Positions 53,612 through 63,052 of a stretch of 64,000 nt of DNA are shown here, in pieces. Under the pieces are notes generated by a model, which saw only the letters and a program-made list of their open reading frames with translations, was not told the DNA's origin and ran no database searches. Position 1 is the stretch's first letter. Every line of letters starts with the position of its first letter. The position numbers and the translations under genes were made by a program. Source of the DNA: Clostridia bacterium (GTDB taxonomy: Bacteria; Bacillota; Clostridia; Christensenellales; Aristaeellaceae); contig JAFYFC010000053.1 in assembly GCA_017543905.1 (NCBI GenBank), forward strand, positions 1 through 64,000, read 5' to 3'.

Positions 53612-54853
53612 TTGAAGCAGTTTAAAAGAATACTTGTTTTCGAGCTCGGCAATTATCTGAAAAATAAAGTGTTTGTTGGAGTCACGGTTTTTCTTGCGGT
53701 GGTGATCGCGGCGGTAATGTTCTTTCCGCGCATAAAGGCCGCCGTCAGCAGTAACGAACCGCGGCAAAGCGCCGACAAGCCCATAATGCTAGTAGCGGCT
53801 GAAAACATGTCAGACGCGGATATGCAAAACGCGTTTGCGTCCGTCTTCGGCGAGTACGAAGTAAAGTATACGGACGAGGGTATCGATAGCATAAAAAATC
53901 AGATAACAGGCGGCGCGGCCGAATGCGCGTTCGTTCTGCACGGTAACGGCGCGTACACGTATTATGTGAACAACCTGAGCATGTACGACACCAATACCGA
54001 GACAGCCGAGGCGCTGCTTTCAGGCATCCGCCAGGTAGTGGAAATGACCCGCGCCGGTCTTACTGCCGAAGACGCTCAAAGCATACTCTCGATAAGAGTA
54101 GGCGGCGAAACCGTCAATCTCGGCAAGGATCAGATGCAGAATTTCTTCTACACGTACATAATGATATTCGCGCTGTATATGGTTATACTGCTTTACGGTC
54201 AGATGGTCGCGACCAACGTAGCCACCGAAAAAAGCTCGCGCGCGATGGAGCTGCTTATAACGAGCGCAAGGCCTGCCTCGATGATGTTCGGCAAGGTTAT
54301 CGCTTCGTGTATTGCAGGTCTCACGCAGCTTGCCGTCGTATTCGGCTCGGCGCTCGTTTTCTACAATCTGAACAGTAAATACTGGGGCGACAATCCCATA
54401 ATCAGATCGATATTCGATATGCCGACGGATCTGTTTGCGTATATGCTGCTGTTTTTTGTGCTGGGCTTCCTCATATACGCTTTCATGTTCGGCGCGGTGG
54501 GCTCCACGGCTTCCAAGCTCGAAGATATAAACACGTCGGTCATGCCGATAACCCTGCTGTTCATCGGCGGATTTTTAGTGGTCATGCTTTCTATGACGAG
54601 CGGAAACGTAGACACTGCGCTCATGAAGGTCTGTTCGTATATACCCTTCACGTCGCCGATGGCCATGTTCACACGGCTTGCGATGAGCACCGTTAAGTGG
54701 TATGAAACAGCCGTGTCAGTCGCCATACTCATTTGCTCCGTCGTCGTTATCGGCATAGCGGCGGCAAAGATATACCGTGTCGGGGTACTTATGTACGGAA
54801 CCACTCCACGCATAGGAAACGTGATCAAAGCGGTGTTCGGGTCTAAAAAGTAA
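53612..54853 (+). CDS. ABC-2 type permease (NatB-like)
   Basis: A 413-residue membrane subunit. TM1 is ~22-42 (VFVGVTVFLAVVIAAVMFF). A large extracytoplasmic domain (~45-185) follows, then five helices: YTYIMIFALYMVILLYGQ, VIASCIAGLTQLAVVFGSA, MLLFFVLGFLIYAFMFGAVG, VMPITLLFIGGFLVVML and SVAILICSVVVIGIAAA. The cytoplasmic EKSSRAMELLITSARP motif is typical of NatB. The start is TTG at 53612, with GAGGTGA 6 bases upstream. Substrate may be sodium or a small toxic compound. Confidence 0.9.
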   Translation: MKQFKRILVFELGNYLKNKVFVGVTVFLAVVIAAVMFFPRIKAAVSSNEPRQSADKPIMLVAAENMSDADMQNAFASVFGEYEVKYTDEGIDSIKNQITGGAAECAFVLHGNGAYTYYVNNLSMYDTNTETAEALLSGIRQVVEMTRAGLTAEDAQSILSIRVGGETVNLGKDQMQNFFYTYIMIFALYMVILLYGQMVATNVATEKSSRAMELLITSARPASMMFGKVIASCIAGLTQLAVVFGSALVFYNLNSKYWGDNPIIRSIFDMPTDLFAYMLLFFVLGFLIYAFMFGAVGSTASKLEDINTSVMPITLLFIGGFLVVMLSMTSGNVDTALMKVCSYIPFTSPMAMFTRLAMSTVKWYETAVSVAILICSVVVIGIAAAKIYRVGVLMYGTTPRIGNVIKAVFGSKK

Positions 54854-54948
54854 ACGGACGTCTTCTGCTCGTTTAAAAACACTTTCGGTCGTGCAGGAAA
54901 ACCGTTCTTCGCGTTGAAATATAACTTAAAAATATAATGGAGGCCTGT

Positions 54949-55956
54949 ATGGAAGAAAAGCTTTATAAGGGCAGCTCAGTCATTACGCGTTATCCGGACG
55001 TCATTCTTTCGAAAGATGACGTGCCTTACGATTCGGCACTCACCTTCAACGCAGGCATAGTCAGAGAGGAAAACGGCTATCTGATGCTGTTCAGGAACGA
55101 CTACGGCTGTACACAGGCCGAATGGGAAGCCGGCAAGCGCTTCAAGGGCACGAACCTCGGTCTTGCACGCAGCAAGGACGGCATTAAGTGGACAGTCGAT
55201 CCCGAGCCTTCCTTTGAGCTTGCGCAGCTTAAAAACGAGGAGTTCGTACGCGCATACGACCCGCGCATCACCGTTATGGACGGGCATTATTACGTATGCT
55301 TCGCCGTGGATACCAAGCACGGCGTGCACGGCGGCATCTGCCGTACGGACGATTTCAAGAATTACGAAATCCTATCCATATCCGTGCCCGACAACCGCAA
55401 TATGGTGCTGTTCCCGGAGAAAATAGGCGGCAAATACGTGCGTCTCGAACGTCCCATGCCTGTATATTCGCGTGACGGCGACAAGTTCGATATCTGGATC
55501 AGCGACAGTCCCGATCTCGTATACTGGGGCAATTCGCGCCTCGTGCTGGCCACGGAGGACGTTCCCTACTGCAACGACAAAATCGGCCCCGGCGCGCCGC
55601 CGCTCAAAACCGATAAGGGCTGGCTGGTAATCTTCCATTCTGTGGACATAGATCCCGCGCGTGGCAAGAACGGCTGGGAGAACTACTGGCGCAAGCGCTA
55701 TTGCATAGGCGTGATGCTGCTGGATCTGGAAGATCCTTCGAAGGTCGTGGGAATGAGCAAATCTCCCCTTATGATACCGGAGGCTCCGTACGAGCTTGAC
55801 GGCGGTTTCCGCAACAACGCTCTGTTCCCCTGCGGAATGGTCAGAGACGAAACCGGCCTCATACGCATATATTACTCGGCAGGCGACGCCGTGGTTCGCA
55901 TGGCGACTGCCAAAGAAGAAGACCTGCTCGCACTGTGCTGCGAAAAACGCAAGTGA
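54949..55956 (+). CDS. GH130 family glycoside phosphorylase/hydrolase
   Basis: A 335-residue five-bladed beta-propeller protein of GH130 type, which phosphorolyses or hydrolyses beta-mannosides. Markers: VITRYPDVILSKDDVPYDSALTFNAG in two parts, YLMLFRNDYG, LARSKDGIKW, RAYDPRITVMDGHYYVCFA (probable catalytic Asp), GPGAPPLKTDKGWLVIFH and FPCGMVRDETGLIRIYYSAGD. The intracellular location fits phosphorolysis of imported mannooligosaccharides. ATG at 54949 is set by GGAGG at 54939-54943; the ATG at 54937 overlaps that site. Its stop overlaps the next gene start (TGATG). Confidence 0.85.
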   Translation: MEEKLYKGSSVITRYPDVILSKDDVPYDSALTFNAGIVREENGYLMLFRNDYGCTQAEWEAGKRFKGTNLGLARSKDGIKWTVDPEPSFELAQLKNEEFVRAYDPRITVMDGHYYVCFAVDTKHGVHGGICRTDDFKNYEILSISVPDNRNMVLFPEKIGGKYVRLERPMPVYSRDGDKFDIWISDSPDLVYWGNSRLVLATEDVPYCNDKIGPGAPPLKTDKGWLVIFHSVDIDPARGKNGWENYWRKRYCIGVMLLDLEDPSKVVGMSKSPLMIPEAPYELDGGFRNNALFPCGMVRDETGLIRIYYSAGDAVVRMATAKEEDLLALCCEKRK

Positions 55957-56909
55957 TGCTGAAGGCTGTATACTCCCCCGGCTGCCTCAGAGAATTTGAC
56001 ACCCGGCGCATACTCTACGCTTTTCACGATATAGACGGCACGCATTCGCTAATACGGAACTGGCCGCCTGTGATGAGCATAGTGCTTGCGGACGTGATCA
56101 AGCGCGGTCTACCGGACGATTTCGACAGCGAAGCCAATCTAATCCGCCTTATAAACGCAGCCGGCACGCGTCCTCTGCCCGAAACAGATAAATTCTGCGT
56201 TGAGAGCGCCGGATTGTCGGCGCTTACTCAGATGGAATGGGCGATCCGCCGCGCTGTCGAGGCCGGCACGGTAAGCGTAAAGGCCGATCCGGACATAAAC
56301 AGCAAAAAAGTGCGTCTTATCTGGGAGGGCGTGGAAAAGTTTCCGGATATGCCCGAAACGGACGAGATGCAGGCTATGCTTTCCGAATACACTCCTCGAC
56401 TGTTCAAGCTGTACGAACGCGTGCTTAACGGTTACTGCCGCGATAAAAACCTTGCGCTCGCACGCGCCAATCCCGAAAGCTTCCGCGTGAAGGGCAGCTT
56501 CGAATTTCTGACCCGCCTGTATAACGCAGGCGTCAAAAACTACTTCGTTACCGGCGCAGTGGTCGAACGCGGCAAAGGGATGTTCGAGGAAGTAGAGACG
56601 TTAGGCTACCCCATAGGCGCAGGATGCATGGTCGAGGACATAATCGGTTCGACCTGGGATACCAAGCTTCCCAAGGACGAAATCATGCTCACGCTGCTGG
56701 CAAGGCTCCATACAGACGGCGCGAGCGTGCTGGTCACAGGCGACGGCAGAAGCGAGATTAGCGCCGGAATAAGCATGGGCGCGCTTACGCTTTCACGCCT
56801 GAATCCAGGCGCTGAACGGCAAAAGCAGCTGCATACGCAGCTTGGAACTCATATAATGGTGGCGGATTTTACGGACCCGCTCCTGAGCAGAGTATTTATT
56901 ACGGAGTGA
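55956..56909 (+). CDS. HAD-like phosphatase coupled to GH130
   Basis: A 317-residue protein with HAD motifs: FHDIDGTHSL (motif I DxDGT, near residue 25), YFVTGAVVERG (motif II Thr) and LVTGDGRSEISAG (motif IV). A helical cap of about 150 residues lies between motifs I and II, longer than in common sugar phosphatases. The start ATG shares a base with the GH130 stop, so translation is coupled one-to-one. A natural inference is dephosphorylation or proofreading of the sugar phosphate made by the phosphorylase. I know of no characterised member by sequence. Confidence 0.7.
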   Translation: MLKAVYSPGCLREFDTRRILYAFHDIDGTHSLIRNWPPVMSIVLADVIKRGLPDDFDSEANLIRLINAAGTRPLPETDKFCVESAGLSALTQMEWAIRRAVEAGTVSVKADPDINSKKVRLIWEGVEKFPDMPETDEMQAMLSEYTPRLFKLYERVLNGYCRDKNLALARANPESFRVKGSFEFLTRLYNAGVKNYFVTGAVVERGKGMFEEVETLGYPIGAGCMVEDIIGSTWDTKLPKDEIMLTLLARLHTDGASVLVTGDGRSEISAGISMGALTLSRLNPGAERQKQLHTQLGTHIMVADFTDPLLSRVFITE

Positions 56910-56912
56910 CCC

Positions 56913-57449
56913 ATGGCAAAAAGCGCACTTTTGATGGACGAGCGCACTATGCAGCGCGCTATTATTCGCATCTCGCACGAGATCATCGAGCGAAATAACG
57001 GCTGTGAAAGCGTGGTGCTCGCCGGTATACGCAGGCGCGGCGTACCGCTTGCCTGGCGTATAGCCGAGGTAATCAAAGCCGTCGAGGGCACGACTGTGCC
57101 GGTAGGCGAGCTCGACATTACCTTTTACCGTGACGATCTTTCGCACAAAAGCGAGCAGCCGACGGTGAACTCCACCTCTGTCCCTTTCTCTATAGTCGAT
57201 AAAACCGTGGTAATGGTCGACGACGTGCTGTTTACAGGGCGTACTGCGCGCGCGGGCATGGACGCGCTGATGGACATGGGACGTCCGCAGAAAATCCAGT
57301 TCGCAGTAATGATAGACCGCGGACACAGGGAGCTGCCGATACGGGCTGACTTTGTGGGCAAAAACGTACCTACCGCGCGCATCGAGCGTATACGCGTAAA
57401 CGTTACGGAATACGACGGCGAAAACAGCGTCGTGCTTTACGGAGAATAA
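56913..57449 (+). CDS. pyrR: Bifunctional pyr operon regulator / uracil phosphoribosyltransferase
   Basis: The 178-residue PyrR binds UMP and pyr mRNA leaders to attenuate pyrimidine synthesis and has weak UPRTase activity. [38 protein letters not shown] and the PRPP loop [21 protein letters not shown] are diagnostic. It sits 3 bases after the HAD gene and no pyr biosynthetic gene is near, so it must act in trans. Terminator follows 28 bases later. Confidence 0.96.
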   Translation: MAKSALLMDERTMQRAIIRISHEIIERNNGCESVVLAGIRRRGVPLAWRIAEVIKAVEGTTVPVGELDITFYRDDLSHKSEQPTVNSTSVPFSIVDKTVVMVDDVLFTGRTARAGMDALMDMGRPQKIQFAVMIDRGHRELPIRADFVGKNVPTARIERIRVNVTEYDGENSVVLYGE

Positions 57450-57477
57450 CTCGTCCTTATATTCCACGGCGTAAGCT

Positions 57478-57514
57478 CGCGGCAGCTCGCAAGAAAACGA
57501 CTGCCGCGTTTTTT
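57478..57514 (+). terminator. Terminator of the GH130-HAD-pyrR operon
   Basis: CGCGGCAG (57478-57485) pairs with CTGCCGCG (57501-57508), followed by TTTTTT. Confidence 0.88.
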
Positions 57515-57572
57515 ATATTCATTTGGCGATACGTCAAAAAGATTCTTAACCCTATCTTCATTTTCGATAGTA

Positions 57573-57619
57573 TTGACAGAGCGCTCACCTGCGCATATAA
57601 TATGAATATCAATTCATAT
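57573..57619 (+). promoter_or_regulatory. Metal-responsive promoter with ArsR/SmtB-type operator
   Basis: TTGACA (57573-57578), 17-base spacer, TATAAT (57596-57601): fully consensus. The operator ATATGAAT-ATCA-ATTCATAT (57600-57619) is a perfect inverted repeat that overlaps the -10 end and the start point, the normal place for an ArsR/CadC repressor. Confidence 0.88.
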
Positions 57620-57636
57620 GAACGGAGGTTCATTTT

Positions 57637-57969
57637 ATGCACGATCATCACGCGCTGCTGGATCACGTAATGAAAGAGATGCCGGATGATAGTACGCTCG
57701 ATAATCTGACCCGGCTGTTCAAGGTGTTCGGCGATCGGACGCGCATGCGCATACTGTATGCGCTGAGTCTGGAGGAGATGTGCGTCTGCGCGATAAGCGA
57801 ATATCTGAAAATCGAGCAGACGGCCATAAGCCATCAGCTCAGGGTGCTCAGGGAGAGCCGGCTTATCAAAAGCAGGCGCGAAGGCAAAACGGTATATTAT
57901 TCGCTCGACGACAGTCACGTTCACAGTATTATATCAGAGGGTTACGAGCATATAACGGAGGTGCATTAG
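57637..57969 (+). CDS. ArsR/SmtB-family metal-sensing repressor (CadC/CzrA-like)
   Basis: A 110-residue winged-helix repressor. Recognition helix region: ISEYLKIEQTAISHQLRVLRESRLI; wing SRREGKTVYYSLDD. Two possible metal sites are visible. One is the alpha-3 motif EEMCVCAIS with an N-terminal HDHH; the other is the alpha-5 pattern DDSHVHSIISEGYEHITE (Asp/His pairs). Zinc, cadmium or lead are the likely inducers. It is cotranscribed with the P1B ATPase, whose start follows 1 base after its stop. Confidence 0.94.
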   Translation: MHDHHALLDHVMKEMPDDSTLDNLTRLFKVFGDRTRMRILYALSLEEMCVCAISEYLKIEQTAISHQLRVLRESRLIKSRREGKTVYYSLDDSHVHSIISEGYEHITEVH

Positions 57970-57970
57970 G

Positions 57971-59824
57971 ATGTTCAGAAGCATGAACGCGGACAGAAGA
58001 AAAGAGCTGCTTGAGCTTATTACGGGCGCATTTCTTTATGTATGCACGCTCGTCACGCTCGAGCTTGTGAAGATACCCGTAAGCAGTCTCACGCGTACGC
58101 TCATTTACGTCGCAGTCTATATTTTCGTCGGCTTCGAGGTGATATCAGGCGCAGTTAAGGAAGCGCGGGAAGGCGAAATATTCTCCGAAGAGACGCTTAT
58201 GAGCATAGCCACGATCGGCGCGCTGATACTCGGCGAATTTCCGGAGGCGGTCGCAGTCATGCTGCTGTACCGCGTCGGCGAATGGTTCGCAGATTACGCT
58301 GTGGATAAAAGCCGCGATTCCATAAGCGCGCTTGCCGAATTGCGGCCCGACCGCGCGCGCGTAAAGCGAAACGGCAAAGAAATCAGCCTTACGCCCGAGG
58401 ACGTGAATATAGGCGAAACCATAGTCGTACTGCCCGGCGAGCGTATACCGCTGGACGGCGAAATAATATCCGGCGCCACCACGGTGGACACCTCCGCGCT
58501 GACAGGCGAATCCATGCCGGCTGAAAAGCAGACGGGAGACGAGGTATTTTCAGGCTGCGTCAATCTGACAGGTCTTATCGAGCTGCGCGTCATAAGCACG
58601 CAGGCTGACAGCGCGGTCAGCCGCATACTAAAGCTAACGCAGGAAGCGCAGGAACGCAAAGCCAAAAGCGAAACGTTTATAGAACGTTTTGCGCACGTCT
58701 ACACCCCAATCGTCATCGTTTGCGCGGCGCTGCTCGGAACGGTTCCCTCATTCATTACCGGCGACTGGGCGACCTGGGTACACAGAGCGCTGGTTTTCCT
58801 GACGGTGTCGTGTCCCTGCGCGCTGGTCGTGAGCGTGCCTCTCACGTTCTTCTGCGGCATAGGCTGCGCGTCCAGACACGGCATTCTGGTCAAGGGCAGC
58901 ATATATCTCGAAAACCTTGCCCAGGCCGACACCGCCGTATTCGACAAAACCGGAACGCTCACGACAGGCGGCTTTGCCGTAAAGGACGTAACGCCTATCG
59001 GCGTAAGCAGGGACGAGCTTGTCAGGCTTTCCGCGCTCGCGGAACGGTTTTCCACTCATCCTATTGCAAAATGCGTGAGCGCGCTGTATACAGGCGGCAG
59101 TACCGCTGAACTGATATACGAAAAAGCAGGCATGGGCGTAAAAGCGCTGATCGATGGTTCTGAGGTGCTTGCAGGCAACAAAAGACTGCTCGAAAGCGAA
59201 GGCATATTGGTGCCGCAGGATATCGCGGGCAGCGTGTATACGGCAAAGGACGGCGTTTGCATCGGTGCGCTCTCAGTGTCCGACAACATTAAGCCCACTG
59301 CCGCCGACGCCATAAGCGAGCTTAAACGTCTCGGCTTCAAAAAGAGCGTGATGCTTTCCGGCGATACCGAAGCCTCCGCGCTTGCGGTAAGCAAAGCGGT
59401 AGGAATAGACGAAACGCACGCAAAGCTGATGCCGGAGTATAAAGTTTCCGAAATGGAGCGCCTGTCCGCGCAGGGCAAAACACTGTATACCGGCGACGGC
59501 ATCAACGACGCACCCGTGCTCGCCGCATCCTATGCGGGCGCGGCCATGGGCGGTCTGGGCAGCGACGCCGCCATAAATGCCGCCGACATAATCGTCATGG
59601 ACGATAAGCTTACGCGCCTGCCTCTTGCAGTAAGGATAGGCCGCCGCACACTGAAAATCGCGATGCAGAATACCGTGCTGTCTCTCGCGGTAAAGGCCGC
59701 GATACTCATAACCGGTATATTCGTAAGCATTCCGATGTATATCGCTATAATCGGCGACGTGGGCATGCTCCTCTGCGCCACGGCGAACGCTTTGCGTGCG
59801 CTCATGATAGATACGCCAGAATAA
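57971..59824 (+). CDS. P1B-type heavy-metal ATPase (Zn/Cd/Pb exporter)
   Basis: A 617-residue metal efflux pump. TM helices begin near residue 17 (GAFLYVCTLVTLELV); there is no N-terminal HMA domain, and the usual CxxC is absent, unlike many CadA. The actuator has SALTGESMPAEK, the metal-binding TM6 has TVSCPCALVVSVP (CPC, about residue 280), the phosphorylation site is FDKTGTLTTGG (Asp about 325), and the hinge is TGDGINDAPVLAA. The HP-type motif STHPIAKCV (His) is present. The His/Asp-rich N terminus of its repressor may compensate for sensing only. Start ATG at 57971, with GGAGG 10 bases upstream inside the arsR gene. Confidence 0.93.
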   Translation: MFRSMNADRRKELLELITGAFLYVCTLVTLELVKIPVSSLTRTLIYVAVYIFVGFEVISGAVKEAREGEIFSEETLMSIATIGALILGEFPEAVAVMLLYRVGEWFADYAVDKSRDSISALAELRPDRARVKRNGKEISLTPEDVNIGETIVVLPGERIPLDGEIISGATTVDTSALTGESMPAEKQTGDEVFSGCVNLTGLIELRVISTQADSAVSRILKLTQEAQERKAKSETFIERFAHVYTPIVIVCAALLGTVPSFITGDWATWVHRALVFLTVSCPCALVVSVPLTFFCGIGCASRHGILVKGSIYLENLAQADTAVFDKTGTLTTGGFAVKDVTPIGVSRDELVRLSALAERFSTHPIAKCVSALYTGGSTAELIYEKAGMGVKALIDGSEVLAGNKRLLESEGILVPQDIAGSVYTAKDGVCIGALSVSDNIKPTAADAISELKRLGFKKSVMLSGDTEASALAVSKAVGIDETHAKLMPEYKVSEMERLSAQGKTLYTGDGINDAPVLAASYAGAAMGGLGSDAAINAADIIVMDDKLTRLPLAVRIGRRTLKIAMQNTVLSLAVKAAILITGIFVSIPMYIAIIGDVGMLLCATANALRALMIDTPE

Positions 59825-59881
59825 GGCTAAACGCATTATCTGCCGGATGGGGCGTTTTAAAGTGCCCCTGCAGCAACGAAA

Positions 59882-59919
59882 GTCCGCTGCCCGTTTTTTG
59901 GTGAGGCAGCGGACCTTTT
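59882..59919 (+). terminator. Terminator of the arsR-ATPase operon
   Basis: GTCCGCTGCC (59882-59891) pairs perfectly with GGCAGCGGAC (59905-59914), followed by CTTTTCC. Confidence 0.82.
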
Positions 59920-59992
59920 CCGGATTTTTGAATATCTATGACCATCGTTGTTTATACTGTGCTTTTGTTGTTCAGCTTTGGATACTTAATGG

Positions 59993-60565
59993 CTAAACAA
60001 GTATATCCTCAAGCGCGCGCTTCGGGACATAATGTACGCCGTTTTCACGGTAATAGTCAGTTTTGCCGGATTCAGGCACTGCAGTCAGGCATATTTGCTC
60101 GGATGGCTTGCCCAGCGCTATCAAAAGCACGGGCTCCAGCTTCTCGCCGGGCTTAAGAAACTCTTTTACCTCCTGTCTGCGGAAATTGCCTATCATCAGT
60201 CCGCCGAGCCCCTGTTCAGCAGCGCCCAGAAGTATCGTCTGCGCCGCGATACCTACGTCTTTATCCGCTGCGCCAAGCTTTGGATTAACAGAAAGATCCT
60301 GTAAAATTACTATAAACGCCGCCGGATGCTCGCCCGGACGCGGCAAAGCGAGCTCAGGCAGCGCAGCCGCCCACTTGGTCATGGAGAGCAGCGTCTCCGT
60401 TTCTGCACGTTCAAACGAAATATGATATTTTAACGGCTGTCTGTTGTTTCCGGACGCAATAAAGCGCGTCAGATCTACAAGGTGTTTAAGCTCCGCTTCG
60501 CTCACGCGCACGCTTTCGTCGTACGCGCGGTAGCTGCGGTTTCTTTTTAAGAGCTCCTCGAGCAT
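59993..60565 (-). CDS. Nitroreductase family protein
   Basis: A 190-residue flavin (FMN)-dependent oxidoreductase. LLKRNRSYRAYDES at the N terminus is the FMN phosphate region. IAAQTILLGAAEQGLGGLMIGNF and VLLIALGKPSEQI are family markers. Substrate unknown. ATG at 60565 (MLEELLKR) has GAGGATGAC just upstream; a longer start at 60610 is possible but adds 15 atypical residues. Confidence 0.87.
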   Translation of the reverse strand: MLEELLKRNRSYRAYDESVRVSEAELKHLVDLTRFIASGNNRQPLKYHISFERAETETLLSMTKWAAALPELALPRPGEHPAAFIVILQDLSVNPKLGAADKDVGIAAQTILLGAAEQGLGGLMIGNFRRQEVKEFLKPGEKLEPVLLIALGKPSEQICLTAVPESGKTDYYRENGVHYVPKRALEDILV

Positions 60566-60618
60566 GTCATCCTCGGTGATTATACTTTCTGCATACTGAT
60601 GCTTTCGCATAAAACAAG

Positions 60619-60655
60619 CAAGGGCTGCTTTGCGTAACTTAATGCGCAGCCCTTG
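60619..60655 (-). terminator. gdhA terminator
   Basis: CAAGGGCTGC (60619-60628) pairs perfectly with GCAGCCCTTG (60646-60655). On the minus strand it follows the gdhA stop by 20 bases and leads into CTTGTTTTA. Confidence 0.8.
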
Positions 60656-60675
60656 TGTTTTGCAAGGTTATTAAA

Positions 60676-62120
<1,445 letters not shown>

Positions 62121-62185
62121 TACTGCCAAAAAAATTAATATTTCAGCGCAGATGCATTTGCACCTGCGCTGTCGAGGAGTTCTTA

Positions 62186-62836
62186 TTATCTTCCGCGTCT
62201 TTCGTAATCCCTGTTGATCTCTGCGAGCGGTTCGTCGCTTTCGCAGAAACGAACGTTCGCGCGCATCTTACTAAGTGTATCGCTCACCACCTTGAAATTG
62301 AGCTGTGCGCCCTGCGAGTCGTGCACCCATCTCGCGGCGCGGCTGCGTTCGATCCCGATATGTGCAGCGGCCTCTGCCGCGTCGATATTCGCGCCAAGGA
62401 ATATGAACTCCCAGCCCGCTTCCTTCTTGTTCTGTATCATCCGTTTTACTTCGCCGTATGTGTATTCGCGCGACGCATTTTCCATGCCGTCCGTTGTTAT
62501 GACGAACACGGTATGCTCAGGCACGTCCTCGCTGCGCGCGTATTTATGCACGTTGCTTATATGCCTTACCGCGCCGCCCACCGCATCAAGCAGCGCCGTG
62601 CAGCCTCGCACAAAATACTGCTTCGCAGTCAAAGGCTCGATTTTCGTAAGCGGCACACGGTCGTGCAGCACCTCGTTCTCCCCGTCGAACAGTACGGTAG
62701 ATACGTACGCTTCCCCATCCGCCTCCTTTTGCTTTTCGATCATGGAGTTGAAGCCTCCGATCGTGTCTGCTTCCAATCCTGACATAGAACCCGAACGGTC
62801 AAGTATAAACACCAGCTCTGTCAAACCTTTTTTCAT
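62186..62836 (-). CDS. VWA domain-containing protein (TerY/YfbK-like)
   Basis: A 216-residue single von Willebrand factor A domain without signal peptide or transmembrane helix. The MIDAS motif is FILDRSGSMSG (DxSxS), with the Thr at GCTALLDAV and an Asp in FVITTDGMENAS, so a Mg-binding site is complete. It resembles the standalone VWA proteins near tellurite-resistance or unknown loci, but no ter gene is close. It has its own transcript and its partner is unknown. Confidence 0.82.
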   Translation of the reverse strand: MKKGLTELVFILDRSGSMSGLEADTIGGFNSMIEKQKEADGEAYVSTVLFDGENEVLHDRVPLTKIEPLTAKQYFVRGCTALLDAVGGAVRHISNVHKYARSEDVPEHTVFVITTDGMENASREYTYGEVKRMIQNKKEAGWEFIFLGANIDAAEAAAHIGIERSRAARWVHDSQGAQLNFKVVSDTLSKMRANVRFCESDEPLAEINRDYERRGR

Positions 62837-62969
62837 TTCCGAATACCTCCCTGGTTTTGATTACGTCATAATATTAGCATATGGAAATGCCTGTTTTGTC
62901 ACCTGTAAAGCGACAAATCAGAAAACGAAATCGTAAACAGCATACAATCGGCGCGTAATACGAATATGC

Positions 62970-62998
62970 TTGATTTATACCTGATAAGCGCATAAAAT
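62970..62998 (+). promoter_or_regulatory. Promoter of the BMP-family gene
   Basis: TTGATT (62970-62975), 17-base spacer, TAAAAT (62993-62998). Confidence 0.6.
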
Positions 62999-63052
62999 AT
63001 ACTATACGGACGCATAATAAAATCAAATGCGCAAATCTTTTCCGGAGGTCGT

